Source: Brachycybe producta
Taxonomy: Eukaryota; Arthropoda; Diplopoda; Playtdesmida; Andrognathidae
Assembly: GCA_036925085.1 (NCBI GenBank)
Contig: JAUPFP010000083.1
Span: 62,001 to 126,000, forward strand
DNA: 64,000 bases
Direction of reading: 5' to 3'
Shown here: positions 21,974 through 34,359 of the stretch, in pieces
Layout: each line of letters starts with the position of its first letter
Numbering within the stretch: the stretch's first letter is position 1
Notes under the pieces: model-generated
The model's input: only the letters and a program-made list of their open reading frames with translations
The model's database searches: none
What the model was told of the DNA's origin: nothing
Program-made: the position numbers and the translations under genes

Positions 21974-23201
21974 TTTCACATACAAAATCATTGTAATCTC
22001 TGACTTGTAATCATAACTAATTTAATCGAATATCTGCAAAACATTGGAATATGTACATAAGCTCGTACATGAAAAATATCAAATATTTTGATATTTTCCA
22101 AAAAATATCGTAATTTTTTTTAAAACCTTGGTTGAGTTCAAGTGCTAACCCAAGTAGCACAACATTTTAACCCAGTGTACGAACATATGTTGGTAATGTT
22201 CGCATTACATTGGCAGTTAACAACAAAGCTTTCACCCAACACTTGGCCCAGTATTGCCAAAATGTATATGCCCCAATTAATGTTTGACCAAAAATATTAA
22301 ATCATTAATAACAGGTTTAGCTATCGTTGGACCAACAAGTACAGCCAACGTTGGGACCAACGGCGAAACACAACGTTTGCTCGGATGTTTAGGCCGACAT
22401 TTTTACATAAACCCCAATAGTCGGCATTATATTTTTTTGTCACTGGCGTGCTGCCTGGACCGTTAGTTTCCTTCTTGAATTTGGACCTTAGCTATATTCA
22501 AAAGAAAAAAACTGATAATAATAACCAGATTCTATAACACAGTAAACATGGATGTAATTGACTTAAAAGCATCAAGTGACATAGAGAGAATTAACAATGA
22601 AAAGAAAAGAAGGAAGTGAAGGCGTGAAGAAAGAAAAAATATATTCATGGCCTCTTAATTCTCTTAATAAAAATGTGTTATAATTTCGGTGCATTGCTTT
22701 ACAATAGTATTTAGACTTATAGACAAACATCTTGAAGAAAAAGAAGATCTTATGAAGTGCATATTATTAGAGGGAGAGGAGGTCTTTGGAAAGAAAATAC
22801 AACGATGGAAATGAGAGGAGGTTTTGAGAAGGAGAGGAGGGTGGTCCTTTCACTTCTGTATATATAATAGTTAGCTTTTTGGCTTTTTTTTTTGTTGCAA
22901 CACAGCATCATGTAACGTGGCAAATGAGGCATACCATAGAGATAATTGTGGGTCCTCAAGTATTGTATGTATGCATATACTGTACAGTATATATATGTAT
23001 ATAGTGATAAAAGAACCTTATATATTTTTTGTTGTCTCTTCCTTTCTCTCTATACACAATCACATATTATAAGACATTGTTGTAATTCATATGACAAATG
23101 AATGCACCATTATATCTCATATAGTTTGTGACATGACAAAGCTTTCAGTTCTTTCCACTGTTAGTGAAACACGTTTTGTGTTTAAACTCTTGAATAAGAG
23201 A
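21972..23201. other. no gene; CCAACGTTGG-rich stretch at 22140-22420
   Basis: Variants of CCCAACGTTGG, CCAACATTGG and GTTGGACCAAC cluster at 22140-22380, as in some degenerate palindromic repeats. No frame is recognisable. Confidence 0.3.

Positions 23202-23237
<36 letters not shown>
23202..23237. repeat. (GA)n microsatellite
   Basis: About 36 bp of GA repeats. Confidence 0.9.
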
Positions 23238-23239
<2 letters not shown>

Positions 23240-24749
23240 AGAGAATGAAAAAGAAGAACCAGAATGAAAATAGAAAAGGGGGAAGGATAGCAAAAAAAAG
23301 ACACACCATTGTGAGAATGGATAGACAGAAAAAGACCTAGAAGCATTATGGGCTGTTGTGTTATTCTCTTAGTCAGAATGATGCTTTTCTATATGTTCCT
23401 TTATATAGATAATGATGCATTACAAACAGAAGGTTCTTTATATAGAAAGAAGAAGAAGAAGCTAAGCGAGGCGAACCTTCCGGCTTTCATAACCACTGTT
23501 CTTCTATCTTGTGTATTTTCTTTTTTTTTTTGTTCCTTACACCCCCTGCGGACAATCCTGTTATTATTATTATATATAGGATAGATATTATTCTAAGAAG
23601 AATGAAAAAAAAGAGTGGTTGTACTATAGTATATTAGTGGTGCCTATTGCCCCTATAGCCACACAGCAAGGCGTTTTTTGGGTGGCTAATGCGCCAGTGT
23701 TAATGGGAGTGAAGATGAGAGAGAGAAACACAGTATTATTCAGTATCCTGTGTTATGTGTGTGTTCAGTAAAAAAAAGGGAAGTTAGTTTTATATGTTGG
23801 CTAATGTTTCCTTTTTGCTGTTGGTGTGGTGTGTGTTCTATTGGATAGGCAATGTATTGACTGACATTGACGCCAGTTTGACGCGACTTTCATATAATGT
23901 ATATATATATTGTATAAGCGACAGCAGAAAAGAGTCAAAATGCCACGGGTAAAAGGAGTGAGGACTCCAACTCAATAGACAGTTGTCACTCAAACGTCAT
24001 TCTTAATGTTACAAAGTGTGTTGGCGCTACGTAATTTACTAAGCGCCTTTCGTGAATAATAATAATAATAATGCTTATACATGCATGTATGCAATTGCTC
24101 ACTAAATGTCTGTGAAAAACAGCCATAAATTTAATAATTGTCACACATGAGAATATAATGCCTGCTTTAATATGTTTTATAAGAAGCCCATTGCAAACTA
24201 TGCGAATGACAGAGAACAATGTTATACAACTCTGGTTATTTTTTGTATTTCGAATAAGTGTTTCAGAAACTAGAAGTGTTGGGCCTACATGAAAATAAGC
24301 TTTTTTTTTTGTGTTGTAAGATTCAATTCTAGATTTTCGTTTTTAACTTCAAGTTGGACCAAGAATGTTTGACAAAACAATTTTGAATAATGGTTTCAAA
24401 ATTAAACATTTCGTCATTTTGAAACTGGCACATAAAGTTAATTACTTAATTTAAAAGATATATCAACGTGTGAACATACTTTTACGTGATTCAATTACTT
24501 TTCAAGAGTTTCTAAAACACCTTCAAAGATATGTTTTGATACAAAAGTCTGCTTAAGCATGTTTCCTTTGACACTAAATACGTAGGTGATGGTATTGCTG
24601 ACTACAATATAACTTTACTCTTATGTGACCTCCTATGTAATTACATATATATTATTTGTGATTGTCAACTTGATAATGTTCTTCAAGATTGTTCTTGCAG
24701 AAAGTTCACAGGAATATTTGCCTAGCTTTTTTTACAGGGGAGCTGTCTA
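23238..24749. other. no gene seen
   Basis: Unique DNA with short AAGAAG, ATAATA and CGCC-containing stretches. No coding signal. Confidence 0.4.
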
Positions 24750-24925
24750 AGTGTCGATCTTACTGGCTATATTTACAGCAAAATTCACTGCAATATATTT
24801 TCAACAAGAAATTGATTGGCATGCAGTGTGGATAATACACTTTCACCATTAGCTATTTTTTTCTTGCCAGATATTGCACGAGATTTTCGGCAATATTTGT
24901 TTCATTTCTTGCAGTTTAACCTGCT
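24750..24925. mobile_element. decayed copy of TTAA-flanked MITE
   Basis: TAAGTGTCGATCTTACTGGC and AGATATTGCACGAGATTTTC resemble the elements at 26009, 35552 and 53777, but the ends are eroded. Confidence 0.35.
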
Positions 24926-26008
24926 GTAAAGTATCTTGTGAGTGGAATTACTGCTTTACAAATATATATATACAGATTGTTACAAAAATGTTAATAACTG
25001 CCATGTTTATTTTTGTGCAACATTGCGAGACATTTATGCAGCATTAGTCTTATTTCTTGTAAGTGCATGCATATACTGAGATTTATTTGCAAGCTTTGCA
25101 TGCAAGTCAACGCTGCATGGTCAGTTTTATTTGTGACTTACTAGTCATATGTATTATGATGTCATATAGACATACTGTTTTCAAAAGTAGTACTACTTTT
25201 TTTATATATTTCCACAGATATTACTATTGTACAATAAATTCTCCGCGTGTTTTAAGAAATTAAGAGTTACTTATATTTCTATCTCAACGCTGGTTTTCTT
25301 TTTCTCTATGTGGTGCCATCTTTTATTATTGTTCTCAATAAAAAAATACGCAGTATGGATGGTTGGAGAATAGAGAAGGAAGAAGGAAAAGGGAGGAAAA
25401 GTTAGAGAAGCCTACATTTTCAAATTTGTTCTTGTCACTTTGATTTTCAATGAAGACATTGAAGCTATAGCTTTGTATAAATTGGCCCCCCTTTTAGATT
25501 CCATTAATGATTAAATAGAGAAAAGAGAACTGATTAGCATATGAATGGGAGGATTTATTTGTCCATTCACAGTTCATTAGCGGGGATATACATGCTCATT
25601 GATTGTGTCTTTATGTCAGTCTCTCAGATTCCTCTTTCATGGGATTTTTTTAGAAGTTTTTTTTTTGGCAGTAGACGCGGGGGGGGGGGATCCACCTCTT
25701 TAAAAGTCACCCATCTAGTTATACATGGATGTGTGGCTTCTTTTGGCTTGTTACATTCGAACTACTGATGGAGAAGGCTACTTTACCGTAACCTACATTG
25801 ACCACGTGGAATTGCAGCAGCATTGCACGGTTGATTTGTACTGAACATTTGCAAATATGTGTGCACATTAGGTCCTGGCATTCAGTTAGTGCATTTCTTC
25901 TGTATGTGTTCAGTTTGTGAAGAGACTTTGCAATGCTGCGACATTATTTAATAGTGTGCTCCGGACCTAAGTTGCTTTGCAATTGTAGTAATTTCTTATT
26001 GTAGGGTC
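24926..26008. other. no gene seen
   Basis: Unique sequence with a short poly(G) run near 25680. The open frames (up to 75 aa) have no recognisable domain. Confidence 0.4.
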
Positions 26009-26248
26009 TTAAGCAGCGATCACATTAGCTATTTTTCTTGCAAGATACCATGCAAGAAATAAGTCAAATATTGCTGTGAATCTTTCACAGTTTCTTCCAA
26101 AAAAAAAACGAAGATCAGCGTTATCTGTCAAACTGTACAAGAACCCACTAAGTGTTGCAAACAATCACATTGACAATTGCATTTAATTCAAGAACATGCA
26201 TTGCAGTGAATCTTGCGTTAAATATCGCCAATGTGATCGTTACTTTAG
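26009..26248. mobile_element. MITE, TTAA target, TIR GCGGCGATCACATT (copy)
   Basis: Starts TTAAGCAGCGATCACATTAG; ends ATCGCCAATGTGATCGTTAC then TTTA. It shares CATGCAAGAAATAAGTCAAA and TATTGCTGTGAATCTT with the 53777 copy. A TTAA target is typical of piggyBac or Kolobok elements. Confidence 0.7.
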
Positions 26249-26790
26249 GGCCGTATTCTTAATGATTGCTAAGTAAAAGCAAGGGCTCTAAACTCACCAA
26301 TTTTTACATTAAACTTCCTATCAAAAAAGTTTATGAGTTTAGCACTACCATTGACTTAGTATTCAGTAATGTGTCACTTGACAAATTTGATTGACTAATG
26401 TTTATACTGGTATGTAAATGACTTCTCCATTTTGATACTTGTTTTGTAAAAAAAAACGGAAGAAAAACCTCTCAAGCATTCCGGAAGTGGAAATGGATTG
26501 GATTATGGAAGTGACATTTCACTTTTAACCCCTCTAAATCACCCTGTACCACACACAAACACACACACTGAAACACACACTCAGGGAATTGAGAAGAGTG
26601 TATTTCTGTCTGTCTTGTCTGTTTGTCTTGAACTGTGTGTGAAAGTCTCTCTCTACAACTTCCGTTTCTGGTAATCGGAGGAGCAAACAAGAAGGGCACG
26701 TTCATAGTTGGTCGCACTTGAATATACTTATATGTCCGGAGCATACAACAACATATAAAAATACAAAAAAAAAGCTGGAAGAGAAGAAAA
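26249..26790. other. no gene seen
   Basis: Unique AT-rich DNA with CA-rich stretches near 26555. Confidence 0.4.
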
Positions 26791-26794
26791 AAAA

Positions 26795-26885
26795 AACCCG
26801 TCGAGGTTTTGAACCGGTGACAGTCGCATTGTACTGGGCACTATTGTGTGTGTCTATGATTTATCGCATTGCCTTTTTTTTTAAA
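26795..26885 (-). repeat. weak tRNA-like / SINE-like segment
   Basis: On the minus strand GGTTCAAAACCTCGACGGG resembles a pol III B box and T arm, but the A box is poor. Likely a decayed SINE or chance. Confidence 0.25.
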
Positions 26886-28860
26886 AAAAAAGAGAGAAAG
26901 GGAGTCGGGACTAGTGACCCTATATTATACATGAAAGAGGATAAGGGAACCCACGCCCCCACATTCCCTTTTTTTTTTTTTTTTTTTTAAAAAACCACTC
27001 ATTGCATATATCGGTAGTCCATTATTTATCGTCGAGTCATTCATTGACAACACAACATAGATGATGGATCACTGATAGAAAAAAAAGCTCGTATTTTAAG
27101 TTTGAATGCTGCTGCTGCTTCTTCTTATGTCTGTCAGTGTTCTTTTCTGCTCTTCTGCTCTTTTTATGATGTTTTCTTATTCAGTCAAATTGATAAGAAT
27201 TTCTTTTTCTCTTTCTTTGAGCAAATATGCATTTTTTATTGGATGCAAAACGTTTTTGCATTCAATTGATTACAGTTATTTTAAGAGTATTAAATAATGG
27301 GATAGATTTCTAGAATGAAAAAGGTATGGAGTTTTGTTGACACATCGGTATATGAGGAGAATGATTGTGAGACGTTTTTCCTCAACCCCGGCCTTAAGGC
27401 AAGGCGAGCGAGGTAACCGCATTGGAGCCCCGTGCTTTCAGGAGCCCCACGCTGCTGACTAAACATTTTTTTCCCGGGACCGTTCATCGCTTGCTGCCTC
27501 GGGCCTCGCATACTCTAGGGCTGGCCCTGCTATTTTATCTAGAAATGTTGACGCAAATAATTCATCTAAGGAATCGACTGAATTAGTCCCAAATAGAACA
27601 AGAGTTGAAAGAATGTTGCATACTACCGAGACAAGACTGTGAAATAAAACACAAAAGTCGCAGAAATGTTTTAGAATTGTCGCCAATTTGTTTTGAAATA
27701 CTTGAGTTTCTGTTTTGTCAGCTTGATGTGGATCGCGCCTAACATTTCTTAAATAATTTTGTTGAAGAACTTTTTTAAAATGTCACCAACAGTCAAGGAA
27801 ACTTTTATAACAGTCGATTGCTACATGAAATACAGTTCTGTTATTTTTCAATGACTAATCGATATGATTATATGAATTGAACTGATTGGGTGGAGATGAA
27901 TAGAAATATTAATGATCTTGAAGCCCCTCGTTCGCTCGTGTGTCCGTTTTCATTTGTATCAAAGAACTCCAACTGGTTTTCATCCTTATGTTTTTGTCAT
28001 TTGATTTTGAATTAGGTCCAGTTGGTCCACTTAATATTATGTTGGGGGTTAGGAACCTGAATCAGAAATCTTGACATTGATTTTTCCAATGGTTCTTTTG
28101 TTTAGCACAAATTTTTGCAATGTAATATATATACTATATATAGTCAAACAAAACAAAAAATGTGCGTTCATCAAGAGTCACGACAGAGTTAATTGTGTCC
28201 ATTCCTTCCTTTCTTCAACCCTCACCACCATTCTCTTCTTGCCGACCGCTTTTTTCTTTCTTGTTCTATTGAATAATATAATTCAGTAATTGACAATTCC
28301 CTCCAACACTCTTTTCATTTGTTTTCTTCTCAATGGAAGAAACATCCCGGTTTTATGCACTTTTGATTGTGAAAAGGGTATAACAATTAATCATTTAACA
28401 CAAACAATCTTCCTACTCTTTCACATGTCCTCACCATCCTGCATGTGTGTAACAAACAAACCTTTTCCTAAAGAAAAGGTTTCTTTGTTTGTTTTCACCT
28501 GTTCTTTCTGTCATTTCGTTTAAAAAGAGACCGACAGTCAACATTAGGTGGAAATTCTGTTTCTGCGTTACATTGCGCTCTACCTGTATTATCTAGTTTA
28601 CAATTGAGCATTTATACATTTAGTGTCTTCATTGTAACACATGTTTAATTGTGTTTCTCACCAATAACTATTCTTATTCTGAAATGAATGTTACTGAACC
28701 ATTAAGGCCAGGTTCTGTTTTGATATTCTGGTCAATTATTTATAGACAAAAGTTGCAAGCAAACGTTAACGGAATGGAGTGACGTAAGAAGAGGGGGGTT
28801 AAAGGTTATGTGACGTCACTAACGGTACTAACCTGTTTGTGGCAAGCTGCGTGCCGTGCA
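26886..28860. other. no gene; possible hAT fragment at 27386-27530
   Basis: At 27386-27530, CCCCGGCCTTAAGGCAAGG and CTCTAGGGCTGGCCCTG look like opposed hAT-type ends, and GGAGCCCC occurs twice inside. No 8-bp TSD was found. The remainder is unique AT-rich DNA. Confidence 0.3.
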
Positions 28861-29050
28861 TATGTTACTGTCTAATCTGCGGAATCAGTCAATCTGCGGA
28901 ATCAGTCAATCTGCTTATTGCCTAGACGATCTGCTAAAGCACAAAACTGCTAGTGAATTTCCCAATTAGTCAATGCATTTTAGTTGTTGAATTTTGCAGA
29001 TTCACTATAGCAGGTTAGTTGTTCTGCTTCCGCAGATTGACAGTAACATA
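28861..29050. mobile_element. palindromic MITE, TIR TATGTTACTGTCWATCTGCG (copy 1)
   Basis: The left end TATGTTACTGTCTAATCTGC pairs with the right end GCAGATTGACAGTAACATA. The left arm carries a 17-18 bp direct duplication (CTGCGGAATCAGTCAAT twice). A second copy is at 58456-58624. Confidence 0.75.
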
Positions 29051-30213
29051 TACATGACCGGAGCGTGAAGCTAGTCCTAGCAATATTTTCAAAATTCAGT
29101 TCAAATTTAACCCTTCTAGTTGTTTTTACATAGTTTATGCCTCAAACTAATATATAAAGAGGTTCCATCTTGCCCCTCCATGCCTAGCTATTATTATGGT
29201 TCGTGGAACTTTCCAATAATATTGTTATATGATTTGTTTGTTGTTTTTTTTTTCTTCTTAATCCTAAAATAACATTCACAAATGTTAATTTGAACAATTT
29301 GAATTGTGGTTTGACTTCCTACAGCCATATTCATTAGCTGTAACTTCCAATGCAAAGTTATGAAGCATAAATATTGAATCGGAATCCAAGTATATTTTCT
29401 TTAAAAAAAAAAGAACTGCTTGCGTGTATGGAAGATTTTTTTCTTCAAACTTTTACACCTGGTTGTAATTATGCAAAACCACATTTAAAAATGAACGAAA
29501 GGATTTTTTTCTTCTATAAATTGTTATTATACACGTTTTGGATGATTTCATTTCTCTGTGTTATTTTTTTTTAACTTAAAATCCAATCAGCGGGTGGGAA
29601 AGATGAACAGAGAGAAAACAAAATAAGAATGAAAGAAAATATCTTTTAGAGAAAGAGAGAGAGAGAGAGAGAGACAAAAAATAGGTGTTAAATACAAGTT
29701 GTATAGAAATAAGAGGAGACGTTATGGCTTTTTATGTTAAGAGAAGGAGGAATTTTTGGGATATAAATCAAATATGATTATGATGATGGAGAGAAGATTA
29801 CACAGACTGTGTGCTTAGTGGGTGGGCTCAACACTGAACAAAACACCTGGATAATCACAATTATCTACTTTTTTATCCCTTTTGTTGTTGTTGTTCAAAA
29901 GCATAAGATCAACACGAAAGGTCACTGGTTTTTTTTAAAGTTATATATAGAGGGATTATACAATTCAAAGTTAAGCTTAATTAAATTGTAACTATGAAAC
30001 TGTCTGATGTGCATGTGAATGTTTTTAATAATATAGGATTCAAGGAACTCTACTGTATAGACCTTTGTTGCACCGTAAAGGTGTGTATCGATATTTAAAT
30101 ATAAACTCAGGATTGCATTTGAACACAAGATTGTGAATGCACTTGCAATTTCAAAGTGTGCACTTGGACAATAAAAAATGTGCACCCAAAAAAATTAAAT
30201 AACTAGATATTTT
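29051..30213. other. no gene seen
   Basis: AT-rich unique DNA with a short (GA)n at 29651-29674. Confidence 0.4.
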
Positions 30214-30522
30214 AAGTGTGAAACCACATGATAGTCACTATCACACTGTCACGATAGCACGCTATCACTATCTCGTTTGACTAGATAGTTGATAGGACTG
30301 TCGCAATAGTAATAGTTGTTGAGTGACTGGCGCTTGGAGGGAGATATCCTCTTTGTAGGGAAATTTTGCTTCTGGAGGGAGAGAGAGGCAACACTGTTGT
30401 TGTTGACTCAAACATCACGTTACTGCAAGACATGTAGACAGTTGCTATCGTGAGAGTGAACTATCGCAACTTTCATGACAGCTACTCTCATGAAAGAACT
30501 ATCGCCGTGAAAACGAGGCTTT
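30214..30522 (+). mobile_element. MITE deletion derivative of MADF-encoding transposon
   Basis: This 309-bp copy, inverted relative to 30852-31514, is collinear with it from the CACTGTCACGATAGC end to CCGTGAAAACGAGGCTTT. It lacks the ~220-bp coding insert and the GA expansion. The terminal sequence is degraded at the left. Confidence 0.7.
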
Positions 30523-30961
30523 ACTCAAACAGGCTGTGAGAAATCCATAGTGTTCTTTCTTTCAAAGTTAGATTTTAAATAGTTGCAGTAGTATGTAAAA
30601 AAGTGAGATAATTGAATTATGATTAGCAATTATAATCTATTAATCATAATTAAAATTGATTGTGTACTTGGAAAAATTTCTTACAATAAGTCCTGTATAA
30701 AATGGTACAAGATACGTTATATTGATGTTTTTGGAAGATATTAATTTTCTAAAACTTCCAGAAAACAATTGTATGTTAAATAAGACACAAGTGTAAAACA
30801 TACTGCAGTGTAATGATTCTAATGAATATGTGAATACTGGTATTTGAACGAAAGCCTTGTTTTCACGGCAATAGTCCTATAGTGAAAGTAGCTGTCATGA
30901 AAGTTATGATAGTTCACTTTCACAATAGCAACTGTTTACATGTCTTGAAGTAGTAACGTGA

Positions 30962-31098
30962 TAGTTCTGTCCTGACAATGATAGTAGATCTCTATGAACT
31001 CTTGTTTTTTTTAAATCCAGACAATTCTTTTGTTTCCACAAACATGGATATCTTTGGTATTCCTCCAAAAACTTAATAAACTCAAACCGTTCCGCCAT
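30962..31098 (-). pseudogene. MADF-type (Adf-1/Myb-SANT-like) N-terminal fragment
   Basis: From the ATG at 31096-31098 the minus-strand frame reads MAERFEFIKFLEEYQRYPCL, then WKQKN. The F-I-x-F-L-x2-Y-x2-YPCLW pattern matches the start of MADF domains (DNA-binding modules of the Adf-1 type). Similar proteins form the second ORF of PIF/Harbinger transposons. Expected residues after the first helix (YKN...R..AW..I) are absent. The frame soon runs into the transposon's subterminal DNA and stops at 30904, so only about one third of a MADF domain is left. It is a decayed transposon gene and not a host gene, as far as I can judge. Confidence 0.5.
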
Positions 31099-31202
31099 GA
31101 TTTACTTCAAAGAAATGCTTGATTTGACAAATTCAGTTAATTGACAGCAAAAACAAAACACTATATCAGTAAAGAAATGTGTTTGAGTCAACAACAGTGT
31201 TG

Positions 31203-31203
<1 letters not shown>

Positions 31204-31292
<89 letters not shown>
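31204..31292. repeat. (CT)n microsatellite inside transposon
   Basis: About 88 bp of CT; the same position in the sister copy has only about 10 bp of GA. The (SL)n and (RE)n frames are spurious. Confidence 0.95.
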
Positions 31293-31294
<2 letters not shown>

Positions 31295-31514
31295 GAAGCC
31301 AAATTTCCCTACAAAGTGAATATTTCCCAACAAGTGGTCACTCAACAATTATTACTATTGCGACAGTTTTATATGCACAGTGATAGGCTAATAGCAATCA
31401 TTATAGTTACTATCACTGTCGCAATAGTACTATCAACTATCTAGTCAAACGAGATAGTGTGATAATGCTATCACGACAGTGCGATAGCAACTACCATCTG
31501 TGAAAACTAGCCTT

Positions 31515-32559
31515 AAGAATAATGAATAAATGCACTGATGCCATTAGCCATTTGAGGGATGTTGGTTACACAGCACTACTTATCGCGCTAGAAGTGTCGA
31601 TGCATAGCCTCCTACGCAAGCGCCACTCCTAATGTACATGTATATGCGTTCTTACATTACAAGAAGTTTGCCATCCATCCTAACCACATCCATCCAAATT
31701 CTGCCCATTTTCTCCAAACCTATTAGACTCTGCTCTAAAGAGTGCTCTAAAGAGGAGCAACAAAGGTCCAAAAAAAAAGGAAAGGTTTGAAAGTGTGACG
31801 TCCAATTGGGGAAGCACCATGTTGAAACTAGCAGCAAAATAGATAGAAATATATAGTACTAAATGTGAGAGTCATGTATTGGGTTTTGTATTCTTGTATT
31901 ACTAATCAAGTGCTGATTTGTTAATGAAATCTATTTCATTTGTTGCACCAGCACTTTGTGTTAATCTTTTCTTCATTGAACCATATCTATTTATAAAACG
32001 TACCATTTTTTGTCAATGCAACATGCAATTTTACAAATAGAAGACAATCACACTATATATCCTAAAACATACTAACCAGTCAGTAGTGTTTAACGCCATC
32101 TACAATGCTCTCGCAAAAGTGGCATCATTTTTTTTTGTATCAATTGAAACATACAATCTCCACTTCCCCACTCTTCTTTTTCCCCATATTTCTGTTATCA
32201 CAAAACAGTCCAAACAATTCGTTTTGTTATATTATGGTCATAAGTCCAAGTATATGGCCACAAATCAATGCCTTGTCATTTTGGCTTTCAAGTCGAATGT
32301 GCCATAGTTTTCCATTGTCCTTTAGTTTGCCTTTCTTGCGGTCGCTAACCCCCCCCCCCCCCCCCCCCTCACAGTCATTTTCTTTTATGGAATTGGTCCA
32401 CTGTTGACCTGCATTGAAGTCTATTCTGTATGAAATGACATCAAAATTGATCCTCTTATGTACAGTACAAAATAGAAAGAGAGAAAAAGGACAGTGGAAT
32501 GGGGGGTTGGATTGAGGCAAGGAAGGACTTACTATTTTATTTGTCTAAAATATGGCTAT

Positions 32560-32598
<39 letters not shown>

Positions 32599-33748
32599 CC
32601 TCTTTATATATAATCTCAGCCTTTATAACAAAGCCTATCTCTATTTTTGGGAGCTTCTTTTGATAGCATGGTTTATCTGTTGGAACATCATAGAAGTCCA
32701 ACATCATGAACATTTGGAGACACACAACATACACACACAAAAAAATGTGATAATATGAAGTGGGTTAAATCCGTGAACACAACAGAACTTCCTGTTCTTT
32801 GCCTGTTTGTCCATCGCTTTCAAAAACTGTCACAGTTTGCTCTTTGTGTCATTTGTACGCTAACAGCTGCAAGTGTCTCTCGAAACATTCTTTTTTGATG
32901 CACAATCATGAATTGTGCCATCTTTTTTTTTTTGGGATGACATGAAATATTTTTCAAATTGTTGCCAAAGATGCCTTTTTGGGTTTGCAGTAGAGTGACT
33001 ATATGACATGGTTACTGTTTACAGTGTTTTCTTTTGTGTTGCTTATAGGCTATACTTACTATTGGTCAACTCAAGATCACTATAGTTGGGTTATGGAGAC
33101 GAGGGGGACGAGGATTGGAGGTGGAGGCTAGCTCTTAGGGGATTACATTACCGTGTTAAGTACGCTTGTGTTTTGCACTCTAGACCAAATTAACATCCTT
33201 TAATCCCAGTTAACTTCACAACTGGCTGCTAGTTGGAGAAAATGTGCTTCTCCCCCTCCCATCTTATACATGTAGTGTATGGGACTAATGAGAGCTGGAC
33301 TAAGCAGAACTTACTGGACCAAACCGTGCCACTCTTTCATGTTTCCGGGTTGCATGAAACATAGCATTGCTAAATGGTGTTTTACTATACATTTCTGCAT
33401 AAATAGACATGTTGATTCTAAACCTTAAGTCTTATCCAATTATATTGTTGACTATGGAATTCAATTAGTTCTTTGTTAAAACGGTTTCAAATTGATGATG
33501 ATATCTAAATATTGTCTGATTGATTAATTTTTATATGGTTCTAGGAGTTATAAATATTATAGGTGTGCTGACTGAGTTGAATTGAATTGAATTGAGTTGA
33601 TGGAATTGAACTAAGCCTCCAACGATCTGTTACAACTTACAAACCACTTGGAAAAGATAGTCGTGTGGTTCATTTAAATAATCCAACAAGTAATCTTGAG
33701 TTGACAAATAGCATACTTACAATGGTATGTTTGGCAAATACGCTGTTA
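31515..33748. other. no gene; poly(C) and (GA)n tracts
   Basis: Poly(C) of about 20 at 32349-32368, (GA)n at 32563-32594, and a GAATTGAATTGAATTGAGTT stretch near 33577. No coding region was recognised. Confidence 0.4.
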
Positions 33749-34359
33749 GAGGCCATTACCTCCAAAAAAAAATTTCAAAATATTTTCAAGACCAACGAAA
33801 ATTAAAAATAAGTCATTAAAATCATAACAAAAACTTTTTTTAAAAAATGAAGTGACTTTTCATGAGTTACCAAACAACGCCATTTTAAATTTCAAGAAAC
33901 AAAAATCTACCCCTCCATTTAGTGGCAAAGGTCGTCACCTCACATTTCCATAATTCCTAATTCATATACATGTATTCCCTACTCTTATTAAACTCAATAC
34001 AACTTTCCAATCAACTCGAAAGCCACGTGGCATGTGGTATAATTTCAATATTAAATCCTTTGTACTTTGAAATGAATAGTAAATACATATATTTGAATAG
34101 GGAGTTAAAAGTAATGTGAGGTGACAACATGAGAATTCGAGTAGAGCAGTATACTTTGGGTTTTTATTGCCAATGTCTGTTGTTTGGTGGCGCGTCTACC
34201 TGAAAAAGTTCATTTATAATAAGTTAATTGATTGTTAATTTTTTTTAAATTATATTAATGGCTTATTTGAAATTTTAAAAATCGTTTTCGGTAATCGTTG
34301 AGTAAGTCTTTACAAATGACAGTATTTTGAAAATAAATTTCTGGAGGTACAATGGTCTC
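33749..34359 (-). mobile_element. long-TIR MITE GAGACCATTACCTCC (copy 2)
   Basis: An inverted full-length relative of 18792-19357. The right end CTGGAGGTACAATGGTCTC and the left end GAGGCCATTACCTCC pair. The internal AGAATTCGAGTAGAGCAGTA and TGGTGGCGCGTCTACCTG blocks match copy 1. Confidence 0.75.

Larger units (their letters stand above)
30852..31514 (-). mobile_element. larger sister copy with MADF-like frame
   Basis: The ends are AAGCCTTGTTTTCACGG and, inverted, AAGGCTAGTTTTCACAG. Compared with the 30214 copy it has an extra ~220 bp (about 30962-31182), which holds a MADF-like N-terminus on the minus strand, and an expanded (CT)n of about 88 bp. The superfamily is uncertain. MADF/Myb-SANT second ORFs are typical of PIF/Harbinger elements, but no 3-bp TSD could be fixed. 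Confidence 0.65.
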
